A stretch of DNA of 64,000 bases from Motiliproteus sp. SC1-56 (GTDB lineage: Bacteria; Pseudomonadota; Gammaproteobacteria; Pseudomonadales; Balneatricaceae): positions 1 through 64,000 of the forward strand of contig NZ_JAEMGS010000002.1 in assembly GCF_017309075.1 (NCBI RefSeq). The letters are read 5' to 3'. The notes beneath the pieces were generated by a model. The model was not told the DNA's origin, did not search any database, and was given only the letters and a program-made list of their open reading frames with translations. This document shows, in pieces, positions 42,760 to 52,935 of this stretch (position 1 is the stretch's first letter; each line of letters begins with the position of its first letter). The position numbers and the translations under genes were made by a program.

Positions 42760-42880
42760 CTCTTTGTTTGTCTCTCCTCCTCCTCTCTGTTTTTTTTCCT
42801 TCTATCTTCGCGTTGTGCGGTGGCTTGCCACTTGTCCGATCGCGGCGGACTTTAAATCGCCCGATCATCCCTGCATCCCC

Positions 42881-44443
42881 TCAGCGCAGTGCCAGTCGTT
42901 TTAACAGCCGGGAGAAATTGCTCCGGTTGACGTTCAGCTCCCGGGCCGCCGCTGCCTGATTGCCTTGATGGCGGCTCAGTACTTCCCTCACCAAATCTTT
43001 CTGAAACTGATCAACCGCTTCGCTCAAGGCCACTCCCGGGGGCAATTGAAACGCCGACTCGGGGTGGACGCGCTCTGCATCCGGAAGAACTGTGGCCGGC
43101 AGGGCTTGTGGCGCGATATCCAGTTCCGTGGGGTGGAGAATGATGGTGCGGCTGTCCCGTCCCTGGGCGGCGATCGCTTTCAAGGCCGCGCGGCTCAACA
43201 GGTGCTCAAGCTCGCGGACATTGCCTGGCCAGTCGTAACTGAGCAGGGCGCTCTTGGCCGCATCCGAGAGTCGCAGCCCCTGGACCCCGAGGCGGCGCTG
43301 GCTGCTCTCCAGCAGGTAGCCGGCGAGGAGGAGGATGTCGCGGCCCCGGTCCCGCAGGGGAGGAACGTTGACGGGGTAGACGCTGAGGCGGTGGTAGAGA
43401 TCGGCGCGAAACCGCCCCTCGGCGACCTCCCTTTGCAGGTCGCGATTAGTGGCGGCGACGACCCGTACATCGACCTTCACCGCGTTGTCGCTCCCCACCC
43501 TCTGCAGGTCGCCGTTCTGCAACACGCGCAGCAGCTTGGCCTGGATCGAGAGGGGCAGTTCCCCCACCTCATCCAGGAACAGGGTGCCGCCGTCGGCAAT
43601 TTCGAACTTGCCCGCCCGGTCGGCGACGGCCCCGGAAAAGGCGCCGCGCACGTGTCCAAACAGCTCGCTCTCGGCGATGTTTTCCGGCAAGGCCGCGCAG
43701 TTGACCTGGACCAGGGGCTCCTGGGCCCGGGGGGACTGGTGGTGTACCTGGCGGGCTACCAGCTCCTTACCTACCCCGGTTTCTCCCAGTACCAGCACGG
43801 TGAGGTGGGACCGGGCGACGACCGCGATCTCCTGCCGGAGCTGCTTGATCGGTTCGCTGTCACCGATGATCTCCAGGGTCGAACTCTCTTCGGCCAGGGC
43901 CTTGGCGACCCGGTGTTCGCGTTCGGCCCGGGCGGCGAGCTTGTCCATGCGTTCGGCGGCTTTCACCGTGGCCTCGGTGAGGCTGATAAAGGTCTGCAGC
44001 TCCAGGGGATCGATGCCGTCAAAAGTACCCGGCTGCATCGCATCGAGGGTCAGTACCCCCCAGGGATGCCCGTCGATGTGCAGGGCGAACCCCATGCAGT
44101 CGTGCACGTGCAGCTGCTGGTCGTCGTTCTCCACCAGCCCGTCATAGGGGTCGGGCAGGTCGGAATCGGCCGGGAAGCGCACCGGTTCTCGCGCCGACAG
44201 CAGGCGCGCCAGGCGGGGGTGTTCGGCCACGACAAAGCGCCGCCCCAGGGTGTCGTCGCTGAGGCCGTCGACCGCCAGGGGTTTGAGGTGGTCGTCCTGG
44301 CGCTGCAGCAGGGCCGCCGCGTCGCAGGGAAAAATCCGCAGCATGGCCTCCAAGAGGCGGCGGTAGCGCCTGGGCGCCGGGAGGTCCCGGGACAGGTCTT
44401 CGACGATAGAGGTGAGGCTGTGGAAAAAGGCGGGTGTTGTCAT
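42881..44443 (-). CDS. norR: Nitric oxide-responsive sigma-54 activator NorR
   Basis: A 520-residue enhancer-binding protein. Seen: an N-terminal GAF domain (about 15-180) that in NorR holds a non-haem iron sensing NO; an AAA+ domain at about 195-430 with Walker A GETGVGKE, the sigma-54 contact loop GAFSGA (usual GAFTGA, here Thr to Ser) and Walker [13 protein letters not shown]; and a C-terminal helix-turn-helix ([20 protein letters not shown]) of the Fis type. It is divergent from the nor operon, and three GT-N7-AC sites lie at its 5' end, one covering its own start codon, so self-repression is plausible. Length matches NorR (504-520). Confidence 0.96.
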   Translation of the reverse strand: MTTPAFFHSLTSIVEDLSRDLPAPRRYRRLLEAMLRIFPCDAAALLQRQDDHLKPLAVDGLSDDTLGRRFVVAEHPRLARLLSAREPVRFPADSDLPDPYDGLVENDDQQLHVHDCMGFALHIDGHPWGVLTLDAMQPGTFDGIDPLELQTFISLTEATVKAAERMDKLAARAEREHRVAKALAEESSTLEIIGDSEPIKQLRQEIAVVARSHLTVLVLGETGVGKELVARQVHHQSPRAQEPLVQVNCAALPENIAESELFGHVRGAFSGAVADRAGKFEIADGGTLFLDEVGELPLSIQAKLLRVLQNGDLQRVGSDNAVKVDVRVVAATNRDLQREVAEGRFRADLYHRLSVYPVNVPPLRDRGRDILLLAGYLLESSQRRLGVQGLRLSDAAKSALLSYDWPGNVRELEHLLSRAALKAIAAQGRDSRTIILHPTELDIAPQALPATVLPDAERVHPESAFQLPPGVALSEAVDQFQKDLVREVLSRHQGNQAAAARELNVNRSNFSRLLKRLALR

Positions 44444-44494
44444 TGTGACTCCTTGTTGTCATTTGGACAGCATAGCGGCTGCTGTCAAAAAGAC
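44439..44494. promoter_or_regulatory. Three NorR enhancer sites (GT-N7-AC)
   Basis: GTCATTGTGAC (44439-44449, overlapping the norR ATG), GTCATTTGGAC (44458-44468) and GTCAAAAAGAC (44484-44494), all on the same side of the sigma-54 promoter. E. coli norR-norVW likewise has three GT-N7-AC sites. Confidence 0.88.
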
Positions 44495-44535
44495 AACAAA
44501 AATAAAAAATTCAATAAAAACATATAAATAAAATC

Positions 44536-44551
44536 TGGCACGTTTCTTGGT
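44536..44551 (+). promoter_or_regulatory. Sigma-54 promoter of the nor operon
   Basis: TGGCAC-N5-TTGGT with the -24 GG at 44537-44538 and the -12 element at 44547-44550 (consensus TTGCW, here TTGG). Transcription should start near 44561, before the 39-codon ORF. Confidence 0.88.
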
Positions 44552-44589
44552 ATAGGGAGGGCACAGGTTAAAAAATACGAGGAGCCACC

Positions 44590-44709
44590 ATGACATACCA
44601 CCAAGCCAGTGCTTCTGGCATTCCCGATCCGCACCCCGTCGGGGCGGAACGGTTGAGCACGACAACCGCCGACGTCTTTTTCAACGGAATAGGAGTACAC
44701 CATGGCTGA
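44590..44709 (+). CDS. 39-codon leader ORF overlapping norC
   Basis: A short ORF of 39 residues. Seen: GAGGAG 6 bp before an ATG, the first start after the predicted sigma-54 transcription start. The product begins MTYHQASASGIPDPHP and ends FFNGIGVHHG. Its TGA at 44707-44709 lies 8 bp inside norC in another frame, which suggests translational coupling to norC; norC also has its own AGGAG. There is no signal peptide or known motif, and His and Pro are frequent. It may be a regulatory leader peptide or a small functional protein. It is too short for usual gene callers. Coding status is inferred from the ribosome site and the overlap. Confidence 0.55.
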   Translation: MTYHQASASGIPDPHPVGAERLSTTTADVFFNGIGVHHG

Positions 44710-45148
44710 CAGCTTCAACAAAGGCATGGCCAGAAACATCTACTACGGCGGGGGCGTGTTCTTTTTCCTGCTGCTGGTGGGGCTGACCTTCGACACCATG
44801 CTCGAGTTGCCCAAGCGCGACCACCGGGAAAACATCACCCCGGCGGTGGCCAACGGCAAGGCGATCTGGGAAGACAACAACTGCATCGGCTGCCACAGCC
44901 TGATGGGCGAGGGCGCCTACTTTGCCCCGGAGCTGGCCAACGTTTACGACCGTTACGGCCAGGGCAGCGAGGAAACCTTCACCCAGTTTCTGCAGGCCTG
45001 GATGGCGATGCAGCCGCTTAAGACCGAGGGTCGGCGGCAAATGCCCCAGTTCCACCTGACGGAGTCCGAAGTGAATGATCTGGCTGCGTTCCTGATCTGG
45101 ACGTCGCGGATCAACGATAACGACTGGCCGCCCAACAAGCAGGGTTAA
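44702..45148 (+). CDS. norC: Nitric oxide reductase cytochrome c subunit
   Basis: A 148-residue membrane-anchored cytochrome c that passes electrons to NorB. Seen: a single N-terminal helix at about 13-30 (uncleaved anchor), the haem-binding motif C61-I-G-C64-H65, and MPQFHLTE with the axial Met near 116. Together with norB 12 bp downstream it makes the cNOR complex, which reduces 2 NO to N2O at the periplasmic face of the inner membrane. AGGAG is 6 bp before the ATG. The stop of the 39-codon ORF lies within its first codons. Confidence 0.97.
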   Translation: MADSFNKGMARNIYYGGGVFFFLLLVGLTFDTMLELPKRDHRENITPAVANGKAIWEDNNCIGCHSLMGEGAYFAPELANVYDRYGQGSEETFTQFLQAWMAMQPLKTEGRRQMPQFHLTESEVNDLAAFLIWTSRINDNDWPPNKQG

Positions 45149-46600
<1,452 letters not shown>

Positions 46601-46607
46601 TCCGTCA

Positions 46608-46680
46608 GGCGGGGACCATGGGTCCCCGCCTTCATCCCGCTTCGATTCTTTAGCTCTGTGCCCGACGGATGCAGAGCTAA
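46608..46680 (+). promoter_or_regulatory. Two hairpins between norB and norD
   Basis: GGCGGGGACC-ATG-GGTCCCCGCC (46608-46630) is a perfect ten-base stem without T-run, and TTAGCTCTG/CAGAGCTAA (46650-46680) is a second perfect inverted repeat. They may be a partial terminator or an mRNA processing/stability element lowering norD relative to norCB. Confidence 0.7.
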
Positions 46681-46713
46681 GGGGTGGAACCCAACCGACA
46701 GTGAGACCGAACC

Positions 46714-48540
46714 ATGGAAGAATTTGTAGGCGAGCTCTGGCACAAGCTGATCACCCGCCAGGCCCGTACCGATTTTGAGGCGGCCCGGGTGCAGCTCAGC
46801 GAGCTGCAAACGCAGCTGGGCCTCTATTTTCGTGCCCTGGGTGGCGATCCCGGTAAGGGATTGGAAGGGGCCGATTCCCGGCTGCTGGAGACCCGGCGTC
46901 GTCTGGTGCAGCGGCTCGCCGGCACACACCGTCGGTTTCCGGTCTGCTGGCAGGACGAGCGCAGCCTGCGGCTGCCCCCCAGCATCGCCTGCTTTCCCGA
47001 GGCCGAGCTGAATACCTCCCTTTACTTCTGGCTCACCGCCCTCAGCGCCCAGCTGCCCCGTATCGGTCACTGGTTCGTGGATAACCAGCGGGCCACCCTG
47101 GCATTGCTGGAGAAACGGCCGGGCCTGGCTGAAGGGTACTGGCGTCTCGCCGACGCTACCCTGGTCTCCCGGCCTTCACTGGACACCCTCCAGGGTGCCG
47201 AGCGGGAGCGGGAAATGGTGATCCAGCAGGCCATCCGCCAGCCGGGCTCCGTGGACCGCCTGCCCCTTGCCAAGGGGGATCCGCTGCCGGTGCCGCTCTG
47301 GGTCTATCCGGCGCCGCTGCGCGCCCTGGCGCCGAGCACCCGGGATGACCTTGAGGATCAGGGCGACGGTAGCCGTGCCGAAGAGAGTCTGGAAGGGAGT
47401 CGCAAGCAGGCCGAGCGCTTTGACGACAGTAAGCAGACCGACGGGTTGCTGGTGTTCAAGCTCGAATGCCTGTTCAGCTGGGCCGAGCAGGTGGAGCTGG
47501 ATCGTTGCCAGGAAGAGAACCTGGAGGAGGACCCGGGCTCGGCGGCAGAGGACCTTGACATCATCAGCCTCTCCCGGCAGCGTCGGGCCGGCGCCGCCCG
47601 CATCAAGTTCGACCTGGATCTGCCGGCGCCCCAGCAGGATGACCTGCCGCTGGGGGAGGGCATTCGGCTGCCGGAATGGGATCACCGCCGCCAGGCGCTG
47701 ATCAACGATTACTGCCTGCTGCAACCCATGCTGGCCGATGACGCGCTGCCCGCGCCGCTGCCTGAACACCTGCGCCGTCAGGCCCGCCAGCTCAAGGACC
47801 GTTTTGCCCTGCTGCGCCCCGAGCGGCGCATGCAGCGCCGTCAGCCCCAGGGGGAGGAGATCGACCTAGACGCCTGGATGGAGTTCTGTACCCAGCCCAC
47901 GCGTGCCGAAACCTGTCACAACCTCTACTTGGACCGCAGCCAGCCTCACCGGGATCTGGCCTGCCTGTTGCTGGCGGACCTCTCCCTGTCCACCGAGGCG
48001 GGGCTTGGGGGCGATCAGCGGGTGATCGATGTGATCCGCGACAGCCTGGTGCTCTTCGCCGAGGCGCTTTCCGGCAGCCGCGACCCTTTTGCGATCTACG
48101 GTTTCTCTTCGATCAAGAACAAGCAGGTACGTTACCAGCTGCTCAAGAATTTCGGTGAACGCTACGGCGACGAAGCCCGGGGTCGCCTGCTGGCTATCAA
48201 GCCCGGGTTTTATACCCGTATGGGCGCGGCAATCCGCCAGTCAACGGCGGTGCTGCAGACCCAGAAGGCATCGCAGCGACTGCTGCTGATCCTCTCGGAC
48301 GGCAAGCCCAACGATATCGACCGTTACGAAGGCCGCTACGGCATTGAAGATACGCGCCAGGCGGTGCTGGAGGCACGCCAGCAGGGGCTGCAGCCCTTCT
48401 GCGTCACCATTGATGATGCCGGTAACGACTATTTGCCGTACCTGTTCGGTGACCGCGGTTACACGGTGATCAGCGACCCGGACCGGTTGCCGGTCATGCT
48501 GCCCAGGCTCTACCTGAACCTCACCGGGAACGGGCGGTGA
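46714..48540 (+). CDS. norD: Nitric oxide reductase activation protein NorD
   Basis: A 608-residue cytosolic protein with a C-terminal von Willebrand A domain, required with NorQ for assembly of active NOR (insertion of the non-haem iron is the usual proposal). Seen: a helical N-terminal half, a Glu/Asp-rich central stretch, then the VWA domain from about 415, with the MIDAS motif LADLSLST, KPGFYTRMGAAIRQSTAVL and LILSDGKPNDIDRYEGRYG. It lies 113 bp after norB; two hairpins occupy the gap. The order norCB-D-Q differs from the usual norCBQD. Confidence 0.93.
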   Translation: MEEFVGELWHKLITRQARTDFEAARVQLSELQTQLGLYFRALGGDPGKGLEGADSRLLETRRRLVQRLAGTHRRFPVCWQDERSLRLPPSIACFPEAELNTSLYFWLTALSAQLPRIGHWFVDNQRATLALLEKRPGLAEGYWRLADATLVSRPSLDTLQGAEREREMVIQQAIRQPGSVDRLPLAKGDPLPVPLWVYPAPLRALAPSTRDDLEDQGDGSRAEESLEGSRKQAERFDDSKQTDGLLVFKLECLFSWAEQVELDRCQEENLEEDPGSAAEDLDIISLSRQRRAGAARIKFDLDLPAPQQDDLPLGEGIRLPEWDHRRQALINDYCLLQPMLADDALPAPLPEHLRRQARQLKDRFALLRPERRMQRRQPQGEEIDLDAWMEFCTQPTRAETCHNLYLDRSQPHRDLACLLLADLSLSTEAGLGGDQRVIDVIRDSLVLFAEALSGSRDPFAIYGFSSIKNKQVRYQLLKNFGERYGDEARGRLLAIKPGFYTRMGAAIRQSTAVLQTQKASQRLLLILSDGKPNDIDRYEGRYGIEDTRQAVLEARQQGLQPFCVTIDDAGNDYLPYLFGDRGYTVISDPDRLPVMLPRLYLNLTGNGR

Positions 48541-48662
48541 GACGCGACCCGGGAGCTCGATGCGTTTTATACCGTTATCTTAATGGGAATAACCGGCGCT
48601 ACGGCGCCCTGAACAGCATTAATCGGACAGGCGAGGCCGTGCGCCCGCCTCAGGAGTAATCC

Positions 48663-49439
48663 ATGTCGAAAGAGCGTCACTACCTGCCCAAGGGGCGGGA
48701 AATTGAAATATTCACCCTGGCCGCCGAGAACCGGTTGCCGGTGCTCATCAAAGGGCCCACCGGGTGCGGCAAGACCCGTTTTGTCGAACATATGGCCGAG
48801 CGGCTGGGACGTCCCGTCTACACCGTGGCCTGCCACGATGACCTCACCGCAGCCGACTTGGTGGGCCGCCACCTGATCGGGGCCGAGGGAACCTATTGGC
48901 AGGATGGCCCGCTGACCCGCGCGGTGCGCGAAGGGGGGATCTGTTACCTGGACGAGGTGGTGGAGGCACGCAAGGACACCACCGTGGTGTTGCACCCGCT
49001 GTCGGACCACCGCCGGGTGCTGCCTGTGGAGCGCACCGGGGAGATGATCGAGGCGCATCCGGATTTTATGCTGGTGATCTCCTATAACCCGGGCTATCAG
49101 AACCTGCTGAAGGGGCTCAAGCCCAGCACGCGACAACGCTTCGTGGCCATGAGTTTCGACTACCCCGACCCCGAGCAGGAGGTGGTGATTGTCTGCCAGG
49201 AGTCCGGTGTCGATAAGCAGCAGGCCCAGCAGCTGGTTGCCCTGGGCAACGACCTGCGCCGGCTGAAGGATCATGACCTCGAGGAGGCCGCCTCCACCCG
49301 CCTGCTGATCTACGCCGCCCGCATGATCGGTGCCGGCCTCAGCCCCCGGGAAGCCTGTCTTGCCTGCCTGGCGCAACCCCTTAGCGATGAGGCTGAAACC
49401 CTGAGCGCTATTGAGCGCCTCATCCAGGCGTACTTCTGA
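48663..49439 (+). CDS. norQ: NorQ/CbbQ-type AAA+ ATPase
   Basis: A 258-residue MoxR-related AAA+ ATPase that, with NorD, activates nitric oxide reductase. Seen: Walker A GPTGCGKTRF at about 39-48, pore-side HDDLTAADLVGRHL, Walker B ICYLDEVVEA, sensor region VISYNPGYQ and RLKDHDLEEAASTRLLI. The usual N-terminal extension is short. GGAG is 7 bp before the ATG. It starts 122 bp after norD in the same direction and is followed 2 bp later by the norE-like gene. Confidence 0.95.
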   Translation: MSKERHYLPKGREIEIFTLAAENRLPVLIKGPTGCGKTRFVEHMAERLGRPVYTVACHDDLTAADLVGRHLIGAEGTYWQDGPLTRAVREGGICYLDEVVEARKDTTVVLHPLSDHRRVLPVERTGEMIEAHPDFMLVISYNPGYQNLLKGLKPSTRQRFVAMSFDYPDPEQEVVIVCQESGVDKQQAQQLVALGNDLRRLKDHDLEEAASTRLLIYAARMIGAGLSPREACLACLAQPLSDEAETLSAIERLIQAYF

Positions 49440-49441
49440 TT

Positions 49442-50047
49442 ATGTTGAGCCTCGTCGCCTCGCCGTTGGCACTCGCCGCCGCCGAGAACGCGTCGCGCCG
49501 GGCGCCGGCCAATATCGCGGTCTGGATCCTTGTCTGGGCGGAGTTGACCGAGTTCGCGCTCTTCTTTCTGGTGCTGCTGGTGGTGCGTGCCCACAACCCT
49601 GACGTGTTTGCGGCCGGCCCGGGGCAGCTCAACACCCTGGCCGGGCTGGTCAACACCCTGCTGCTGCTGACCAGCAGCTTCTGTGTGGCCCGGGGGGTGG
49701 CCGCTATGCAGCAGGGGCGGGCGCGTCGCTGTCTGCACTGGCTCGGCGGAACCTTGCTGATAGGTGCGGCCTATCTTGGGGTCAAGGGGTGGGAGTACCA
49801 GTGGAATGCCGCTGCCGGGTTCGATTCACGGACCAATGTCTTTTTCACCCTCTATTACTACCTGACCTTCAACCATTTGCTGCACGTTCTGGTGGGCATG
49901 TGCACCATCGGCTGGGCCATGGCCCGCACCCATTGGGGGCACTTCAACGCCCGTGAACATGAAGGCCTGGAGGGGGCGGCCTGCTACTGGCACATGATCG
50001 ATCTGGTGTGGATTCTTATTTTCCCCCTGCTGTACGTATTGAGGTGA
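49442..50047 (+). CDS. norE: NorE-like cytochrome c oxidase subunit III family protein
   Basis: A 201-residue five-helix protein of the cytochrome oxidase subunit III family. NorE proteins are accessory to NO reductase and improve its activity or stability. Seen: IAVWILVWAELTEFALFFLVLL, TLAGLVNTLLLLTSSFCVARG, YLGVKGWEYQW, and the last conserved block EGLEGAACYWHMIDLVWILIF (given as one family block; Glu and His as in subunit III). It starts 2 bp after norQ and 3 bp before norF, so it belongs to the same transcript. The assignment to NorE rests on position and size. Confidence 0.9.
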   Translation: MLSLVASPLALAAAENASRRAPANIAVWILVWAELTEFALFFLVLLVVRAHNPDVFAAGPGQLNTLAGLVNTLLLLTSSFCVARGVAAMQQGRARRCLHWLGGTLLIGAAYLGVKGWEYQWNAAAGFDSRTNVFFTLYYYLTFNHLLHVLVGMCTIGWAMARTHWGHFNAREHEGLEGAACYWHMIDLVWILIFPLLYVLR

Positions 50048-50050
50048 CCA

Positions 50051-50335
50051 ATGTTGAACCGTGAGTTGCTGGTGTCGGTGTGGCTGTTGTTGCTGGCGGT
50101 GACCCTGATCAGCGCCTTGCTGGCGGACGTATCGGCTTCCGGCGCCGTTCCGGTGTTGCTGGTGTGCGCCGCCGCGGCGATTAAGGGGAAACTGGTTGTC
50201 GAGTACCTGGTGGGCCTGGCGGGTGTGAAAGGCGCGATACGGCGGAGCATGCTCGCGTACTTTTATGTACTGGCACCGCTGATCGCCCTGGGGTGGTTGT
50301 TTCCGGAGGTGGTAATCCGGCTTACATCGCTCTAG
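50051..50335 (+). CDS. norF: NorF-like cytochrome oxidase subunit IV family protein
   Basis: A 94-residue protein with three helices (about 8-25, 29-45 and 72-90) of the NorF/cytochrome c oxidase subunit IV type. Seen: the family-typical VLLVCAAAAIKGKLVVEYLV with the Lys-Gly-Lys turn, and a C-terminal helix LAPLIALGWLFPE. NorF works with NorE in NOR maturation in other denitrifiers. It is the last gene of the nor operon; a strong terminator follows after 15 bp. Confidence 0.87.
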   Translation: MLNRELLVSVWLLLLAVTLISALLADVSASGAVPVLLVCAAAAIKGKLVVEYLVGLAGVKGAIRRSMLAYFYVLAPLIALGWLFPEVVIRLTSL

Positions 50336-50350
50336 GTGAGCAGCGCTTTT

Positions 50351-50399
50351 GGGCTTCCCCGGCCGTTGAAAGACGGTGCCGGGTGAAGCCCTTTTTTTT
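50351..50399 (+). terminator. Rho-independent terminator of the nor operon
   Basis: GGGCTTC-CCCGGC and GCCGGG-TGAAGCCC make a long stem with one small bulge, followed by eight T. Confidence 0.93.
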
Positions 50400-50477
50400 C
50401 TTTTTTTGGTTCTGTGTGTGCCCTTTAAGGCGCTGATATAAAAAACAAAACCAAAAAACATACTGCTTTTATCGGAA

Positions 50478-50491
50478 TTGATGCGAATCAA
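50478..50491 (+). promoter_or_regulatory. FNR/DNR-type box of nirK
   Basis: TTGAT-GCGA-ATCAA, a perfect match to the FNR/DNR consensus. A -10-like TACACT at 50514-50519 puts the centre of the box at -41.5 from the predicted start at about 50526, the class II activation position. Anaerobic or NO-dependent control of nirK is inferred. Confidence 0.92.
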
Positions 50492-50555
50492 GTCGGGAGC
50501 CTCGTTTCGCTCCTACACTCGGAGTCAGATTATCGTTAAGCAAGAGGCTAAGAGC

Positions 50556-51728
50556 ATGAAAAAACAGACAACGGATTGCATGGAACCTGAAGGCGTCAGC
50601 CGACGCGGTTTTATCGGCGCGACCGTCGCCACGGTGGGCGTTGCGGCTGCGGCCAGCCTGATGAGTTCGCAGGCCGCCGCCGGCAGCCGCCCGGTGGGGG
50701 CCGCTGTGCCGGCGGAGGAGATCGGTTCTCTGCGACGAGTAAAGCAGACCCTGGTGCCGCCCCCCTTTGCCCCCGTCCATGACCAGGTGGCTACAGGGGG
50801 CCCCAAGGTGGTGGAAGTGCGGATGGTAGTCGAAGAGAAACTGATGGACGTGGACGGCAGCGGCGCCAAGGTCTGGGCCTGCACCTTCAACGGCAGCATG
50901 CCCGGGCCGCTGATCGTCTGTCACGAAGGGGACTACGTTGAGTTGACCCTGGTTAATCCGGCTTCCAACCAGCTGATGCATAACATCGATTTCCACGCGG
51001 CTACCGGCGGGCTGGGTGGCGGTGCCCTCACCGAAGTTTCCCCGGGCGAGGAGGTGGTGTTGCGGTTCCGGGCCACCAAGGCCGGCACCTTTGTTTACCA
51101 CTGCGCCCCCGGTGGCCAGATGATCCCCTTCCACGTGGTCAGCGGCATGAACGGCGCCATCATGGTGCTGCCCCGTGACGGACTCAAAGATCCCCAGGGC
51201 AATCCGGTCCGTTACGACCGCGCCTACTACGTGGGCGAGCAGGACCTCTACCTGCCCAAGGACGCCAACGGCAAGTACAAGGTCTACGACAGCATTATCA
51301 TGGGCATGCCGGAAATGCTGGAGGTGATGAAGGGGCTGACCCCCACTCACGTGGTGTTCAACGGTGCCGTCGGCGCTCTGACCGGCAAAAACGCCATGAA
51401 GGCCAAAGTGGGTGAGTCGGTGCTGATCGTTCATTCGCAGGCCAACCGTGACACCCGTCCGCACCTGATCGGCGGGCACGGGGACCTGGTCTGGTCCGGC
51501 GGCTCGTTCAACGATACCCCCTCCACTAACCTTGAGACCTGGCACATTCCCGGCGGTGCCGCCGCCGCGGCCCTCTACACCTTCCATCAGCCGGGCACCT
51601 ACGCCTACGTCAACCACAACCTGATCGAGGCGATCCTGTTGGGCGCCGCCGCCCACTTCCAGGTGGAGGGCGCCTGGAATGACGACCTGATGACCCAGGT
51701 CAGAGCGCCCGGGCCGATCAAGGCCTGA
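50556..51728 (+). CDS. nirK: Copper-containing nitrite reductase
   Basis: A 390-residue periplasmic enzyme that reduces nitrite to NO. Seen: a Tat signal (SRRGFIG with R16-R17), then two cupredoxin domains. Type 1 copper ligands are in [10 protein letters not shown] and [19 protein letters not shown] (His-Cys-His-Met), type 2 ligands in the first motif, YHCAPGG and [11 protein letters not shown] at 50556, with the upstream frame overlapping the FNR/DNR box and therefore rejected. Length and motifs are those of class I NirK. Its product NO is the substrate of the adjacent nor system, so the two halves of NO metabolism sit side by side with different regulators. Confidence 0.97.
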   Translation: MKKQTTDCMEPEGVSRRGFIGATVATVGVAAAASLMSSQAAAGSRPVGAAVPAEEIGSLRRVKQTLVPPPFAPVHDQVATGGPKVVEVRMVVEEKLMDVDGSGAKVWACTFNGSMPGPLIVCHEGDYVELTLVNPASNQLMHNIDFHAATGGLGGGALTEVSPGEEVVLRFRATKAGTFVYHCAPGGQMIPFHVVSGMNGAIMVLPRDGLKDPQGNPVRYDRAYYVGEQDLYLPKDANGKYKVYDSIIMGMPEMLEVMKGLTPTHVVFNGAVGALTGKNAMKAKVGESVLIVHSQANRDTRPHLIGGHGDLVWSGGSFNDTPSTNLETWHIPGGAAAAALYTFHQPGTYAYVNHNLIEAILLGAAAHFQVEGAWNDDLMTQVRAPGPIKA

Positions 51729-51738
51729 TCCGGTGACG

Positions 51739-51756
51739 GGGGGAGTGATCCCCCCG
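51739..51756 (+). promoter_or_regulatory. Hairpin after nirK
   Basis: GGGGGGA-GTGA-TCCCCCC, a perfect 7-bp stem 10 bp after the nirK stop, without T-run. It could be a partial terminator giving more nirK than downstream mRNA. Confidence 0.6.
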
Positions 51757-51784
51757 CTCAAATTTAATCACCCAGAGGGGAGGG

Positions 51785-52303
51785 ATGGCCGTGACCATCA
51801 TGCGCTCTGTGGCCTTCGGCCTTTGTTTATGGCTAGGGGGGCTGGTGCTGCCGGCCACGGCCTCGACCATGGACGCCGACACTGCGGCAGCGAGCGCCCG
51901 CGAACTGGTCGAACGCTGGCTGGAACTCCAGCATCAGCGCACCACCCAAATTGACGGTTACCGCACGCTGGTGGTCGAACGAGGCTGGGAGATCCAGCTG
52001 GTGGAGGGCGAGGCCCGCTCCTTCGCCCAGCTTGAAGCGTTACTCGGGCAGCGTTTCGACGGTCTGAGCGCCAGCCGTTACCGGATCGCTTACTTTAAGA
52101 CGGCGCCACGCGGGAACGGCCTGCTCCGCGTCTGGGTGGAGCTGGACTGGCAGGGTACGCAGGACGATGGCCTGGCGGCCGTGGCGCGGCTTGATGTGGA
52201 GCTCACCCTTGGGGAGATGCCGGATGGCCAGCTGCGAATACGCCGGCTGAGCGAGCGCTATCTTGCGCCGCTGCAGGGTAACGGCGCCCGTATCAAGTGT
52301 TAG
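51785..52303 (+). CDS. Exported protein of unknown function downstream of nirK
   Basis: A 172-residue predicted periplasmic protein. Seen: a signal peptide of about 26 residues with ATAS cleavage region, then a soluble domain with VERWLELQHQRTTQIDGYRT, and alternating strands near the end (LLRVWVELDWQG, LRIRRLSERYL). GGGAGG is 1-5 bp before the ATG. It lies 56 bp after nirK and 8 bp before the SCO gene, so it is probably part of a nirK maturation operon. I do not recognise a family; a role in nirK export or electron supply is a guess from position. Confidence 0.8.
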   Translation: MAVTIMRSVAFGLCLWLGGLVLPATASTMDADTAAASARELVERWLELQHQRTTQIDGYRTLVVERGWEIQLVEGEARSFAQLEALLGQRFDGLSASRYRIAYFKTAPRGNGLLRVWVELDWQGTQDDGLAAVARLDVELTLGEMPDGQLRIRRLSERYLAPLQGNGARIKC

Positions 52304-52311
52304 GAGATTCC

Positions 52312-52926
52312 ATGATCAACAAAGGCATGAAAATCGGCACCGTCTGCCTGCTGTTCTGGTTGGCCTCGTTTGAGGCTACGGCGGCGCTGCCTGTATTGCG
52401 CGGGCTCGGCGGTGATTTTTCCGCCATGAGCACCCTGGGCCGCGAGGTGGGGCCTGCGGACTTTCAGGGCCAACCGGTGCTGCTTTTTTTCGGCTACACC
52501 AACTGCTCGGATATCTGCCCGGCGACCCTTGGGCATCTTGCCGAACTCACCGGCGACGATGAGGTCGCGGTTCAAGTGCTCTTTGTCTCCGTTGACCCGG
52601 AGTACGATACTCCCGCGCACCTCAAGGCCTACCTGGCCCATTTCGACCCCGGCTACATCGGCATCAGCGACCGTCGCGAGCGGATTGACCAGATCGTTGC
52701 CTTGTTTCAAGCCCGTTACGACCGCAAGGGTGAGCAGCCGCTGAGCACCGCCTACAAAAAACTCAAGGTTAAGAAAACCGATGGCGACGGTTCGCTCGCC
52801 TACCTGTATAGCCACAGTGCCGGTATCTACCTGTTGGATAAACGCAGCCGGGTTCGGGCAACCTATTTCAGTGGTACGCCCATTGCCCAGATGCGGGACG
52901 ATATCCAGGCACTCAATGATGAATAA
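52312..52926 (+). CDS. SCO1/SenC family copper chaperone
   Basis: A 204-residue thioredoxin-like protein that handles copper or reduces cysteines during assembly of copper enzymes in the periplasm. Seen: an N-terminal hydrophobic segment (about 6-25), the CxxxC motif in GYTNCSDICPATLGHL, VSVDPEYDTP, and the third ligand His in YLYSHSAGIYLLD. ATG at 52312 with AGGAG 7 bp upstream. In this position, after nirK, its client is likely NirK (type 1 or 2 copper), though cytochrome oxidase is the usual client. PCuAC follows after 9 bp. Confidence 0.92.
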   Translation: MINKGMKIGTVCLLFWLASFEATAALPVLRGLGGDFSAMSTLGREVGPADFQGQPVLLFFGYTNCSDICPATLGHLAELTGDDEVAVQVLFVSVDPEYDTPAHLKAYLAHFDPGYIGISDRRERIDQIVALFQARYDRKGEQPLSTAYKKLKVKKTDGDGSLAYLYSHSAGIYLLDKRSRVRATYFSGTPIAQMRDDIQALNDE

Positions 52927-52935
52927 GGAGACGGT

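Larger units (their letters stand above)
42415..42880. other. Intergenic region with tandem repeat and terminator
   Basis: 466 bp between the convergent HIT and norR genes. It contains three tandem copies of a 16-17-bp unit (42674-42723) next to a strong hairpin terminator (42729-42759). A CT-rich run at 42770-42810 follows. No gene is credible here. Confidence 0.6.
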
